Assembly: GCA_030704615.1 (NCBI GenBank)
Contig: CM060732.1
Coordinates: 48,529,053 to 48,593,052, forward strand
Length of the DNA: 64,000 nucleotides
Direction: 5' to 3'
Source: Takakia lepidozioides
Lineage: Eukaryota; Streptophyta; Takakiopsida; Takakiales; Takakiaceae
The notes beneath the pieces were generated by a model. The model saw nothing but the letters and a program-made list of their open reading frames with translations. It had not been told where the DNA came from and ran no database searches. The translations under genes and the position numbers were made by a program. Shown in pieces: positions 1-11,640 of the stretch; position 1 is the stretch's first letter, and each line of letters begins with the position of its first letter.

Positions 1-101
1 CTACAAAATCCTGTCCCAGCCTTTGAATAACTGGTTGGCATCAGAAGGCAAACATGCAGATGCTGTATTTTGACTGGTATTTTCAATGGCTGCATTTGCA
101 G

Positions 102-3100
102 GTGACAATTCATACAGATACACTGAATGAATCTGGATGTATGGAGCACTCCATTGCAGCTTTTGGAGGCCGTGCCATACACACATATCACAGGTCCCCA
201 GCCACCCAAATGAGACTGATATCCAAGTTGGCTCATATGTAACAGACAAGCTATCTGATGTGATTAAGGCTCAATAATGTGTCTGCTGACTGGGTTACTG
301 ACAAATTTCTTGCCAAAGCCTACCACTTCCTGATTCAGGTAGCACATGTGAAGCATATCCAAATAGAAATGATACAAGAAGTATTGGTCATGTTTAGTCC
401 AATAACTTCTAGGCTGTGTGTGTTTAACTTGCTCCAGTGCATGTATAACTGTATCTTCCTAGAGTTTACAGATCTCCTTGAAAGTGCTCAGTTGCCCTAT
501 GTCAGCTTATATTTTTTTCAAAATATTGTCAACCACAGTGAGGGCGCAGGAGGAGGCCATGCACCAGATATTCTCAGAGTGTGTGGCCTGTCGAATGTTC
601 TACCATCTTCTACCAATCCTACGAGACCATACACCATCAATACAATTGATGAACATCTTGATATGTTGGTATGCAACATCCACTTACCTCTTACTTGGCA
701 TGATTTCCAACAGCCGTTGCATTCAGACATTGGTGGACATTAGGATGCATACCAAAACTTTGGGAAAGCTGTCTTTATCATAGAATTGTGTTGAATTCAG
801 GCAACCTGTTTTGCATGTTGCAAATTTGTCCAAGTACCTCAAATGGAGCTTCAGTGTGCAGTAACATGGGTTGGCCTAGATGGCCTGAGTTATTGCTGGA
901 TGGCCACACCCTCAACTGAGCCTATAAGGGAATCCCCAAGAAACATAGTACAGTCACTGTGTAGAGCGGGACTTGCATCTCTTCCAACTATTTCATTTGA
1001 GCAGTTCATAGCATTAGGCTCAGCTCTGGTGAGCCCTCTGTAAACACGCGCTGCTGTTCTAGGTAGAAGCCCTTGTCAAAGAGGAAACTCAGAGGAAACA
1101 GCCACTAGCACAGCAGAGCACCTTGTGTTTGCACAATGGTCTTCACCGGCTTTGCGAGGTACATCAGAGAAGGAGAAGAAGGAAGTTAATGTCCACCACC
1201 GTCCAAGAGAGTGAGAATGATGTTAATTGAGTGGAGAGTGTGAAGAGGAGGTTCAAACAGAACCACATGGAAGATATGGAGGAGGAAGAATTAGAACCTC
1301 GTCCGTGTATATTTCCCATTACAAACTGCACTCACAGTAGCTTTTGGACATGGTGAATGCAAAAATTTGGATTGCATTCTTCGAATTTATCAAGGAAGAC
1401 ACAAAATAGACAATTTTCCCAAAGACATCAAGGGCAGTTTCCCTAGTCAAGATTCTGACAGGCCTATGCAGTATTCTGTAGATGTGGTGAAAGAAGCAGG
1501 CAGTCATGATTGAGGGAGTGAGACAGTCGAGTATGGTTCAAGTAAGAGTCGTTTGTGCAGATGGTGTGCCATCATCTGAACAAAAATATTGCAGAGGATG
1601 TGGCCTTTGCCGAATCTCGAATCCGGGGGGAAACAATAGCTGCAGAGGACATCCTACATGATATGGGAGCCATAAGCATGATGTCATCTGACTCTCAAGC
1701 CATGGGTCGAATTGGCGAGGTTATTCTAACATTCCCCACATCAAGTGGTGCTTATATGGAGATTATAAATTGATCAATAGCTGTTGTCACTTCTGCATAG
1801 ACGATGGTGTTTAGAGAACAGTGGAGAGACTACAAATTGGTGTCCAATGTGAGTAATGTGGGCTGTTGGGATTATTCAGAGAAACATAGATGATGGGGCC
1901 TGCAAGCTGACACTGCCTGGTGGAGGTGGGGTCAGGTCATAACACGCACCTGGCAGACAGCTCATAAAATGAAAGAGCAGAGAGGGCAGCTTTCAGAAGT
2001 GAGGGATGTGGAAAATGACAATTTGCGCATTCAGCGTTACATAGCTAAATACACCATCAATCCCGCCATCACTCATGGATTTTCTCACTTGACTGGGTCT
2101 GTTGAGGTATGTACATTGTTAAAGCTGCAGCTTGTATGCCATCACATCTTCTGGATATAATAACATTGGGTGGCTGCCACGTTTCAACTCTTCCCAAGTC
2201 AGTGTCAAAGATGAGGTGGAGGTTGTCGTTGAGCTTTTAGTCAACTTCTTCTCAGAATAGTGAAAGCTATACCATACAGTGAGAGCTGCATGTACGTATG
2301 ATGTTGCATGTGCAATATCCTGCACCAGTTTTATTTGTTTTGCGTTCACTATATGCAGATGTGCAGTTGATGTATCATGGTGCTCTTCTTGGTCATTGTG
2401 GAAATTGTGTTCCAATTAACTGGCTGTAAGTTGACATGTTTCTATAAAAGCATCGTAGGATACACCGCACATGGATGGCTGCAGACGTTCAAATGTTCAC
2501 TATGTATGTTGGCAGAAGGGGTTGCAGCAGTTGGATAGACGAGGCTGATGCAAATGCATGATCGGTTGGCAGGTGGGGAAGTTGGCAGATCTCGTACTGT
2601 GGAAGCCTGCATTTTTTGGGGCAAAGCCAGAAATAGTGATCAAGGGTGGTGCAATTGCCTGGGCCCAGATGGGCGATGCAAATGCAAGCATCCCCACACC
2701 TGAACCGGTGGGTAGGGTTTTCCTCTAATATATGGATGCATAACTACTTAGAAGAATATAGATCTTTCTACAAGCTGACGGTCAGTGATGCACTGTTGAG
2801 GATCCCATTGTCCCAGAGGCAGTTACTTGTGAAAGCAGCTAGCAATGCATCCTCTTTGTTGGAGATTTACGGTGTATGTGCCTAGGGGTTGTGATTGTGT
2901 TAGCCGAGGAAGCTCCAGTGCCACGGGTATTGGAAGGCGAAAGAATGACATGATCTGCAGAAACTTGCGAGAAGGTAATATCTGCAATGAAGTTGAAATT
3001 CTGGTCATGTGATGGAACAGGTGTTAATGAGGCCTATGTTTGGGGCATCTGGCAAGGCAGGGAGCTCTCATTCAATTGCCTTTGTCAGCAAGGTTCTCCC

Positions 3101-3426
3101 TCACCCTAGCACTGGTCATCAATGTGTTGATATCTTTGCGTAAAGGAGCTTTCTTGATTTGCAGAAACATTCATCAAGGGCATTTCTTGGGTGCATGAGG
3201 GTAGGCTGCACTGGAGGCAGGGGTGAAATCTGACTATGGACTAGACAAACGGGTGGAAGCAGTGGAGCATGTGCGTGGCATCAGCAAGCTAGACATGAAG
3301 CTCAACTCAGCAACACCCATGATTGAGGTCGATCCTGAGTCATATCATGTGACAGCTGATGGTGTCCCCCTGACCTGCCAACCTGCCGATAAACTCCCTC
3401 TAACCCAGAACTACTTTTTGTTTTGA
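102..3426 (+). CDS. URE: Urease, 3' part of gene (plant single-chain type)
   Basis: Nickel urease hydrolyses urea to ammonia and carbamate in the cytosol; plants have one chain that fuses the bacterial gamma, beta and alpha subunits. Only the last exons lie in the window; the 5' part is off the left edge. Exons I can join in frame: 102-193, 539-668, 1561-1719, 1936-2106, 2573-2707, 3021-3092 and 3205-3426 (TGA), all with GT..AG introns and matching phases. Seen motifs are those of the alpha (catalytic) part: HTDTLNESG and the [14 protein letters not shown] stretch with metal-ligand histidines, the flap VCHH with its cysteine and histidine, SRIR, the SSDSQAMGR aspartate ligand, the [12 protein letters not shown] stretch, and the terminal NYFLF. 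No stop or frameshift is visible, so this should be a working gene. The 892-bp intron at 669-1560 is the longest. Identification is very firm; exon borders are my inference. Confidence 0.95.
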
Positions 3427-4097
3427 AAATCATGAAGTGATTTGAGATTTGGGTAGGTCAGTAGAAGATTAAGCAAGTTTGTGCTGATGAAGCACACATT
3501 CCCGCAACTAGACACAGAAATTTACTAGTGCTCAACTTCATTTATTCAGAGATATGTTTCAGTTAAATAATCATGCAACTCAATGGACCTATGCATAACA
3601 AAAAAGACGCAAGTTTGTAGCTTAGCATGGATACACAATTGTGCAATGAGGAAGAACTTCCAGATCTAGTAAGAGTGAAGGTAAACAAAGATGTCAACCT
3701 TTGGTGTTGATTTGTTTCATTGTACTAAACTCAAGTATTGGATTTTGTCATTACTTTGTACTACAGAGAATGTTCTTATGGTGTATAGCTTACGATGACG
3801 AAAAATAGATCTTTAAGAGTAATAGCAAGAACAAATACCTTACAAGTATTGAGATATCTCCATACTTCTTTTTCTTTCTGTTTTGGGCAACTGAGTAAAT
3901 GGTGTCCTGGTTAGAGGAGTGAGAGGAGTGTTCTACGTGCTATGCTGAGCACTTGTGAATCGGCCTGCCTAAACAAAACACAGCTTCAATACACTTCATA
4001 AAATCCCCAAGCGGCACTAAATCCAGTCTTGCTCAATCCAGTCTAATGAGTGCTGCGGCGGAGCGGTCCACCGGGTTTGAACTTGACCTGAAAGCTC
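3427..4097. other. Non-coding stretch downstream of urease
   Basis: AT-rich sequence after the urease stop. It presumably includes the urease 3' UTR and polyadenylation region. I see no further gene, repeat or structured element. Confidence 0.5.
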
Positions 4098-4930
4098 TTA
4101 TCTAACCTTTCCACCCTCCCAATCTTGAATCATCTTCTTCGTAGACACATTGAAAACCATTTTGAAAAGGTCATTAACCGATTTGAGAGAGTCCTCAAAC
4201 ACAGTTCGACCTTCACTATGCAACCTCAGCGATGCAGAGTGGGAGACGGTGGAGCTCATCGACGCCGACGTCTTCCTCAAACTCTGGAGTTTGAGCTCAG
4301 TACTCCCAACCTCTTTCACAACACCAAAAAGAATAAGAGAGATGTTGCCTCGACGAACCATATCCACCGGGGATCTCGGTCCACTCGACTTGAACCAATC
4401 AGATCGATCCTCAAAGCTTCGCTCCTCAAAGCTAAGTTGTGCCTTGCCACACGCCTCATAAAAGGTGTCGAGCATAAAATCTGCAAACGCCCGAACCGTA
4501 TTGGACATCCCTTGGTGCAAAAATAGATCTCCACATAGATCACCAAATAGATCTCCAATGTCCTGGCGCTTCTCTAATGCTCCAACCTTTTAGTACAAGT
4601 CATTCTTGTCTCTCTCGGAAGCGTAAGCCGGGCCTTCAGCTCATTTATAGCTGTGGCATTGGCTAGCTGAAGAGCCCCAAGGTTATCCTGACCCCGCATT
4701 AGTCTCCAGATACAACGAAACTTGACTTGAAATCTCTGTTACGGGGTATCCCAGGGGCCGCATCAAAAACGGCCAATCTTCATCAAAGTATCTCTGCACA
4801 GTCAAAGAATCAACCCCTCAGAAGATCTGGTTTTACCTCATCCGTTTCCTCTTCGCCTTCGAGCCACTTGGAGGGTCAAACCCAAACTTGACCTTGGAGC
4901 GGCATCCAAAAATAAGTATCTAAGGTTTTA
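4098..4930 (-). pseudogene. Decayed coding remnant of unknown family
   Basis: The minus strand holds an open frame of 140 codons (4098-4520). Upstream on the same strand, coding-like sequence continues in shifted frames to about 4930. Pieces with helical, coiled-coil-like character (for example a run reading GALEKRQDIGDLFGDL) connect to the open frame only if frameshifts are allowed. I do not recognise the family. The look (helical, lysine/arginine rich, no catalytic motif) would fit the gag part of a retrotransposon or an orphan gene fragment. It lies just outside the large transposon and next to a SINE. Confidence 0.3.
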
Positions 4931-4965
4931 GAGACTCTTTTTCAAAAGAGCCAAGGGTGCATTGA

Positions 4966-5345
4966 AGCTTGAAAGAAAACAGCACATCAGCTTGAAAGAA
5001 AACAGCACATCAGCTGGGAGCTCAGCTGGTAAGTGCACAGTCGCCCTGGTGGTTCGGGGGTCAAACCCGCTGCCCTGCCTGGTGTGTGGATCGTTCGTGA
5101 CCGGTTGGTCTGCTGGTGACGTTTTCACCTGTGTGCCTAATGGCTTATCTGAAAGGGGGTTAATTTTTCCCCCTCCTCAAGGGCCTGAATTGTGAGCAGT
5201 CGCTCCCAGGTTTCCTTTATAAAAAAATAATAATAATAAAACAGTTTTTGAAAAAAACAGAAACAAACTACCCAAAAAAGAAAACACAAGAAAAGAAGTG
5301 TCACGCCCAGGTTTCCTTTATAATTAAAAAATAATTAAAAAAACA
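4966..5345 (+). mobile_element. tRNA-derived SINE with duplicated tail
   Basis: A Pol III type head begins near 5010. It has an A-box-like AGCTCAGCTGG and a B-box-like GGTTCGGGGGTCAAACCC. A unique body of about 130 bp follows, then a tail ending GTCGCTCCCAGGTTTCC and an A-rich TAA-repeat stretch near 5240. The tail motif CCAGGTTTCCTTTATAA recurs at about 5308, so the 3' end is partly duplicated. Just upstream, a 23-bp block (AGCTTGAAAGAAAACAGC and following bases) occurs twice in tandem (about 4967-5012). The same 3' tail is found at 46496-46570, and a related head at 31141, so this is a family. It does not fold as a tRNA. Confidence 0.7.
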
Positions 5346-5406
5346 GAACCCAAAAAAAAAACACAAGAAAAGAAGTGTCACGGGGAAGTTCCCCCCCCCC
5401 AATAAG

Positions 5407-5779
5407 GCCTCTTATTTTTGAATAATTGGGAGTTTATGTCGCGCGTGTGGGACAGGGCGCGCACGCCCGCACGGACGCGGGGTCGCCCTCCCCTTGCCCC
5501 GCCCACCCCCACCTGCCAGCCGCGCAGCGCGGTCGGCAGCCCCGCAGCCGCCCCCAGACCGCGGCCCCCGCCCGCCCGCCCTCGCCGCTGGGTCCGCCCG
5601 CCATCGGGTTCCCAGTGGGTCTGCCCGGGTTGGGGTCTGCCCAAGCTCGGTCTGCCCGCTGCTGGCGCATGTCGTCCGGCAGACCACCCCAGACCGGCAC
5701 AGCAGACCCAGACCTACGTGGCGCGCATCTGCCCGTCCAGATCCGGTTTTATCCAGACCGTCCGGATTTAGGGCATGCC
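5407..5779 (+). repeat. Left terminal inverted repeat of the large element
   Basis: This arm matches the reverse complement of 30589-30992. Shared blocks include the terminal GCCTCT..TTTTTGAATAATTGGG, the CGCACGCCCGCAC block, CACCTGCCAGCCGCGCAG, TGGGTCTGCCCGGG and the inner CGGATTTAGGGCATG at about 5763-5777. It is strongly GC-rich next to AT-rich flanks and contains several GGTCTGC/GCAGACC motifs. The long antisense open frames here are a by-product of GC content and are not genes. Confidence 0.9.
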
Positions 5780-7041
5780 ATGGCACTCGCCGATCTCCTC
5801 AGACCCCCTTTGCTCTTTTTTTTTTTTCTCTGTTGCCGGTGTTGCTTGCTGTTGTTTGTTGTTTGACTGTTTAGAACCAACAAACTCGCCAGTTGTGAAG
5901 AATCCCTTTGCATGACTCCATAGACTCTCTGGCAACGTCGGAGTCCATTGTTTCAAGCCACAACCTCTTTTGTTCATATGCTTCTACTATTTTTGCCTTT
6001 CGCCTATTCGTGGGACTGTTTGAGCGCGGAGAAGTGAGTTACATTGAGTTTACAGTGCAGACTTGAATGGAAGTATTTAGGTCTTTGCTAACAAATACGA
6101 CTCATTTTAGCGGACAACAATTGAGAATCGGCCTTTCCCTTGTCCTCCATATAGTATGTGTGGAATGGCATTGCAAAAATAGCGGAAGCATAGGTGCATG
6201 GCTAGCTGTATAAAATTCCGATTTCCTCCCGAGTTCCGTCTCTTGGATGTTGTTTGCAGGTGGACCCATCGATGCAGGACGAAATGGGCATGTGTGGCGG
6301 AATTTTTTGTGCAACGAACGAGTGGACCTTCCAAGTGTTACCATGACAGTGCGGGGATGCAGAGACCCAGCCGGGGGACCATTGAAATGGTGAAACGGGT
6401 GGGAACACACTGCAGACAGAGGGCAGACCAGATGGGCAGAGCAGGAGAAGAGAAGAGTGCACCATGCCAGTCCAGACGAGAAGACCGAACCAACAGACCA
6501 GCCTGGAGAACTCTGGTCAGACCCTGACGACAGACCGAGTGCATACAATCTTTGCCGCACGAATGCGACAGACCAGTGTCACAGACCCTTTTGGCAGACC
6601 CTTTTGGCGGAAGGACTTAGGGCAGACCATGGAAGTCCTTGGCGGCGGCCATTATTGTGCCGCCGGGACGTTTGATGTTTCGACGGCAGTCCAATGGCCG
6701 ACGTGCATGGCCTCGGCGGTCGCACGCGTGCTCCTGTCACGCTTAGCAGTGAGCCGTTACGTTGGGGTCCTCGCCTCTTCCTCCTCTTGCGTCTTTCGCG
6801 TCTCTCCACTTTGCGACTGCACGCCGTGTTGCGCTTCGCGGTTTCTGCCTCTTCAACTCGACAATTCGTTTGTAGCACCCGCCTGCTCTTCAAAGGCCGC
6901 GTGCCCGTCGTTGCTGAAGTGCAAAGGTATCAACTTCACCAGACTTCTTCACCGCCAGACCTTCATTTCCTTTTTTGCTTGCTCTTCTTCATTTGCATTT
7001 AGCAGACCGTCTCTGACACAATTCCTCCTTAGGTTGTAGCC
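5780..7041. other. Subterminal region with repeated CAGACC motif
   Basis: No convincing gene. The stretch carries many AGCAGACC/CAGACC words, for example between 6460 and 6640, and a T-rich tract near 5815. It is the likely promoter and 5' UTR side of the passenger gene beginning near 7042. The C-to-T-like word GCAGACC recurs through all outer-layer DNA of the element. Confidence 0.5.
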
Positions 7042-7560
7042 ATGGAAGAAGCTTGCCCAAAGGGCGGAGCCGATTGGGTGGAATATGTACATGCCCCTTG
7101 CCACAAAGCCAAGAGAAGGTACTGGTATGAGCCAAGTGAGTACGATGCTAAAATAGTTGAAGCATTTTTGGACTTGCGCGTAGCGAAGGAGAAAGAGAAC
7201 TGGCCAAAGGATCGGTTTCAGTGCCCCTTTTGCCCCAATATTGTCAAGGACAAAGAGACTCTAAACTGCCATGCCCTTGATGGAGGATGCAAAGGTATGG
7301 TCCCTAAGAACTTCAAGCCTTGGCCCAAGCCAAGTTCGTCTAAGGCCGCAAAGGAAATCACTGCAAAGTGTAGGGGTGCGCATGCCGTCGCTCGGTCTAC
7401 TGAGGAAGTGCGGCAACGTTATTACACTGAAACCGGCCTGCTAGGCCCCGGCCTCGTTGTGCTAGTGAAGAAAAGGAAGCTCAGTGATGGAGCTAAAAAA
7501 AATGTAGACCGCAAAAGTCACAGATCTGCCAGTACCAGTACTGGCAGACCACGGATATGA
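7042..7560 (+). CDS. Passenger gene, 5' exon with zinc-coordinating motif
   Basis: An open frame of 172 codons starts with ATG. It contains CPFCPN..(x)..CHALDGGC, a cysteine/histidine cluster at about residues 57-80 that could bind zinc, and it ends in a lysine/serine-rich tail. It is the first substantial frame after the left TIR. The frame stops right beside GTGAGTGG at 7563, a donor-like site, and more open frame follows (7557-7988, serine/proline/acid rich with no known motif). I do not recognise a family. From strand and spacing I infer it is the 5' part of the long passenger gene that ends in the Ulp1 protease at 28.5 kb. An independent transposon orphan gene is the alternative. Confidence 0.5.
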   Translation: MEEACPKGGADWVEYVHAPCHKAKRRYWYEPSEYDAKIVEAFLDLRVAKEKENWPKDRFQCPFCPNIVKDKETLNCHALDGGCKGMVPKNFKPWPKPSSSKAAKEITAKCRGAHAVARSTEEVRQRYYTETGLLGPGLVVLVKKRKLSDGAKKNVDRKSHRSASTSTGRPRI

Positions 7561-7988
7561 GAGTGAGTGGCAAAGAATTGCAACCAGGTCGGTCCCAGCA
7601 GACCACCACCAGCAGACCACAGGCTGTCGTTTCAACTTTGTCGTCCAGTGGGGATGACTTAAGTGAGGAAGACTCTCATGAAGAGGAGGATCATGTTCAG
7701 GACATGTCGACGGAGCGGCCGCGACTACTTGTGAGACCGTACTTGGTGAACGACCCCATTGGGTATGCCCCGCCGGTACATGACATAACCCTTGACTCGG
7801 ACATCCCCATGGAGGAATCACACCCTCAAACATACCCACGAAGCCCACCACATATCAGACCCAACAAGCAGACCAAGAAACAGCAGACCCTGACTGACGC
7901 TCATGGAGATGTAACGGGCACCCCTTGTCCGCCCTGGCACATTGTACCTGCTTCCCCATGGTCTTCTACCAGACCAGTACCCAGATGA
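7557..7988 (+). CDS. Passenger gene segment, low-complexity
   Basis: An open frame rich in Ser, Pro, Glu and Asp (SSSGDDLSEEDSHEEEDH region) with no catalytic motif. Several of its Gln-Thr and Arg-Pro pairs are simply the CAGACC motif read through. It may be a disordered linker of the passenger protein or a retained intron. The overlap of its ATG with the upstream TGA suggests splicing or a frameshift rather than a separate gene. Confidence 0.3.
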   Translation: MRVSGKELQPGRSQQTTTSRPQAVVSTLSSSGDDLSEEDSHEEEDHVQDMSTERPRLLVRPYLVNDPIGYAPPVHDITLDSDIPMEESHPQTYPRSPPHIRPNKQTKKQQTLTDAHGDVTGTPCPPWHIVPASPWSSTRPVPR

Positions 7989-8144
7989 TCAGATCCGGAC
8001 TTTTTCCCTTTTTTGTATGCTTACGTGAGATCAGGGCAGATACAGCAGACCATTGACACAGCAGAGAAGAAGTGAGTGGAGGCACGATCACACCCAAGGG
8101 ATGAAGACTACAACGGCCTCCAGGTACTTGAACCACTCTTTCTA

Positions 8145-8578
8145 TGGTCTACTGTATTTGAGTGTTTCGATTTCCTGGTTGCAATTAGTGATATGTTATG
8201 CTGGGTGTTGTATGTGAGGTCTGCTGTTGTCGGTCTACTGTTCTGGGTCTGCTATTTTGTACATGGTATTGCATTACTTGTTCTGGCTATGGTCTGCTCT
8301 ATAGGTCCAGAACCGTGCGTCTACTTTCCCCTGTTGCAAATCATGTGGTCTGCTGCGAACGGTCTACTATTTTGGGTCTGCTTTTCACAACATGGTACTG
8401 CAGTTGCTTTGAAATGCGCACTACTGTCGTGGATGTGGTCTGCTGCATGGGTCCACGGCTATGGTCTACTACTATGCTCTACTGGTCTACTGATATGGCC
8501 TACTGGTGTATGGTCTACTGGTCTACTGTCAGGCCCAATTTTAACTGGTCTACTACTCTATGGTCTACTGGTCTAATA
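8145..8578 (+). repeat. GGTCTRCTG motif array, intronic
   Basis: I count about fifteen copies of GGTCTACTG or GGTCTGCTG in roughly 430 bp, at irregular spacing. The array lies between a donor-like CTCCAG|GTACTTG (about 8121) and an acceptor-like TTTTTTCAG|GAG (8609/8610), so it fits an intron of the passenger gene. The 166- and 127-codon open frames here are translations of the repeat. Confidence 0.75.
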
Positions 8579-8609
8579 TGAAGGCCAATTTTGCTGTTTG
8601 TTTTTTCAG

Positions 8610-9380
8610 GAGGCGAATGCGCAAGACAACCGAGTATACAGGGCTTTGCAAATGTGGAAGTACAGGTTGAATGGTCCTCCCTTGGAAAATACACTTGTCC
8701 GGAATGAGGTCCGTGATATTTGTGACTACATCCTCAGTCTGTATCCACAGTCGGCTGATGCCATTGCATCAATTCAGGATGGTACCACTGGCCGCGTAGC
8801 AGGCCTCCCTCAGTCTGCTGTAAAGTTTTGAGAGCGCCGGTCAGACTAGCAGACCCGGCTCAGTGGACCTTTCTTCCGTGACCCGTCCTCCAGCGGACCT
8901 TCGTACCTCTTCAGCAGACCCGCAGCAGACCACATTGTGTGGTCGAACTGATTTCCCATTTGGCAGACCATGGCGACCTCCACAGCGGTCTGCAACTGAT
9001 GAGGAGGACCCCACTCTTCCGAAGTTTCGTTGTGGGGAAAGCAATCGGCATCTGGACTGGTACAATGAGCTTCACCGCATCGTCGTCTCCCGGTGGACCT
9101 TTGCTCCGCAGCACTCCTCAATGGAGTTCACGGCGGAGGAGGTCACCTATGTTTTGGACAAAGCCCGTGAATATGGAGTGGCGCTTTCGGCAGATGAGAC
9201 CGAGCCACCGCTTATCGCACAGCTCTTTCACATGCACGACCCACTCTGGCCTGGGAAGTCCCCCTTTGTAAGTGGGAGACTATTAACTCCATTCCAGCTT
9301 TTAATGACCTTCATCCCACCAGACTTCAGGAAACTGGACTGTAGTCGTCGGCACTTTGCATTGGCAGCTTATAGGATGAG
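8610..9380 (+). CDS. Passenger gene, middle exons truncated by nested element
   Basis: The frame from 8610 to 8831 follows a polypyrimidine/CAG acceptor and reads a compact, helical sequence (MWKYRLNGPPLENTL, VRDICDYILSLYP). A second frame, 8863 to about 9380, contains the WYNELHRIVVSRW and AEEVTYVLDKAREYG stretches and looks like folded protein. The coding signal stops abruptly near 9380, where the antisense methyltransferase copy begins; the remaining codons to 9438 are only the antisense of that copy. No family is recognised. By strand and motif content this belongs to the same passenger gene as the 7.0-kb and 15-28-kb segments. Confidence 0.5.
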
Positions 9381-10465
9381 CAAACACCCATTGTCAGCCA
9401 AGAAGTTCCCACAGAACTTGAAGACCCAGGGCCAGTAGCGCTCGTCCCATTCATTCCAGGCTGAAGTGACACCTTTCGGTGGAAGATCTGGGACTGGAAG
9501 CCCGTCTGGAATGTCCACAACAACGAGCTCGCAGGCAAAGGGTTTTTTCTCTCCGTTCACCCACGATGGACCTTTCCCAACCTTCACCCCCCAAAGCAAT
9601 TCAATTGAAATGACATTTGACCACACTGCAAGAACCAAGTGACAAGGAGGGGAGTGGATAAGGAATGTACCAAAGTGAGGAATGAAGACAATGTCTCCCA
9701 AGTTGGGGACTTCTCTTTGACTGTGCCGCCTTTCCTCCTTGATTCCATCATGTCCAAGAAGCTTTCGTTGATTGTCTTGTGTTGGTAGCCCGTGGCAACT
9801 CCTCTACCAAGGTTAGGTAGGGCCTTGTATGGTTTGTCCGACAGAGCTAGTTGTGAACCCCTCTGAGCCCCTCCTGCCACAGCAGCCGCTACCTGACCTT
9901 GTTCGCCATCTTTCTTTTTGTCCTTCTTCTTTCCACCCTTCTTTTTCGGGCTCTGATTTACAACTGGTTCCTTTGCTTTGAGAAGCCGGAGATCTCTCAA
10001 CTGCAGCTGCCTATCTGTCAGAGGAGCAAGAGCCTATGCATTGTCATTCAAATTTCGCAGGACGTTCTCCTCCCAGGGTGTCGATTGTTTCGGGCAATCA
10101 AGGTACCACCCACAGTCTTTGAAATGAGACCTGCTCCAGTCCTCCAGAATGCCCGCTGTGTACATTGTTGTGTCGGGATTTGTCTTTGCCCAGCTGTCAA
10201 TGAAGAATGGGTACGAGCTTAGAAAACCACCTGGAAAAAGTACTCCGTGGATATATTTGCGAAAACAAAACCAACGAATATCAGGAGAGTTCATAGGAAG
10301 ACATGATAGCAGGCACCATTCTTTTGTTGTAACACTTAACAAAAAACAATCCAAGTGCAGGGTAAATTCATCCTTGCGTCAACAAAATCCTCTTTCCGTT
10401 TATGAAACAAGAGTTTGACACTTAAGAAATCCTTTTATAACGTAAGTCGTGGGCTGCCATCAAAC

Positions 10466-10725
10466 AGGCTTGCGTCAACACAAGCCTCATGTAGACCCGG
10501 TAAAAGTCCCGTTGCCTCAAAGTTTTTGCTACAAGGAAAACAATGCATAACTGTACTGAAAATTGTCACAACATACCCCTTCCTAATATGTAGTTCAAAC
10601 TACCAATATATATTCCACACACTAAACAGGCTTGCGTCAATGCAAGCCTGACCCTAGCCCAAAAACACTCGGGAGAAAGGTAGCCATGAGTAAGAGGGTC
10701 CGCAGGCTTGCGTTAACGCAATCCT
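10466..10725. repeat. Intronic palindromes, AGGCTTGCGTYAACRCAAGCCT type
   Basis: Three near-perfect short palindromes lie at 10466-10487, 10627-10650 and 10704-10725. They sit in an intron of the truncated methyltransferase copy. Arms AGGCTTG/CAAGCCT are shared, with a central GCGTCAAC or GCGTTAAC. A weaker half-site occurs at about 10376. The core is related to the hairpins in the introns of the other methyltransferase copy, but the arms differ. Confidence 0.75.
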
Positions 10726-11616
10726 CAATAGAGAAAGCTATTATCTTTAAGAACAGCTCACAACATTAAAAAGCATGAAATGAAACCTGTGTATGACTCG
10801 CTTCATCGCCTGCTCCCCATTGTACTGCGCATCGAACAAATTCGAACGGTTAATCCCACCATCAACAGCAAATTCGCGGAAGAACGCATGGTCCCAAACT
10901 ATCCCTTTCCACCTCCTTATCCAGGTCTCGAATGACTCATCTGGTGTAGCAACGACTATCTTGAAGTCTATTAGAGATTTCTCCATAACCTCCTCAGCCC
11001 TCTCCTCCAACTGCCACTCAAGTAACTTTGTTAGATTTTGCGAAAGCACTCAAAGACATTCAAAATAGACATTGAAGACCTGTGAAATTCTTACTTGCGC
11101 CCAGAATGTGGCTTTATGAAGCCAGATGTCCCATACTTGGTCACTGAAAGGGGTGACAACTCCAGTGGTGGAGTTCTTCTCGCCCATGGGAAAACTATTT
11201 GCTTGCCGTAGAACAGGCTCAGAGTTCCAAATTTGAAGCCACCGAATTTTCACTGCTGGCTCCACCATTGCCATGGCAAGCCTGTGCAGCTTCTCTTGTG
11301 TCATTTCAGGCTTTGTTGTCTTGCTCCAATGAATGCGAACCTCATCCAGAAACTGAGGGCCAAGACCGGGATCAGCTATGCGTAGTTGCTTGGTGAACGC
11401 AGTCACCACCTTCCCGCGGAATTCGTTTATGTGGAAGGTCATTGCCGCCTCAATACCGTAGGTAGTGCGTTCACTTTCAGGAGTTTTCCTGTAATATTCC
11501 GCTTTTCCCCTCTCTCCCGCATCAGCAATTTCTTGCTATCCAACCCAAAGGCAATGTTGAAAATTTCAGACTCCAAAATGTGAAATAGGTACCTGAGTCT
11601 AAACTTCGCAATGATC

Positions 11617-11640
11617 CAGGCTTGCGTTGACACAAGCCTG
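11617..11640. repeat. Intronic palindrome, same family
   Basis: CAGGCTTGCGTTGACACAAGCCTG: arms CAGGCTTG and CAAGCCTG around GCGTTGACA. It lies in the intron between two exons of the truncated methyltransferase copy. Confidence 0.75.

Noticed and set aside
5010-5080. tRNA gene suggested by A- and B-box motifs
   Set aside because: The ends cannot form an acceptor stem, no anticodon arm is visible, and the motif is followed by a SINE body and A-rich tail. The same applies at 31141.
5412-5874. Several long overlapping frames in the left TIR, mirrored at 30610-31000
   Set aside because: GC-rich inverted-repeat DNA keeps all frames open; the frames are not conserved between the two TIRs in a protein-like way.
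8076-8581. Open frames of 166 and 127 codons
   Set aside because: They are translations of the GGTCTACTG repeat array and lie in a probable intron.
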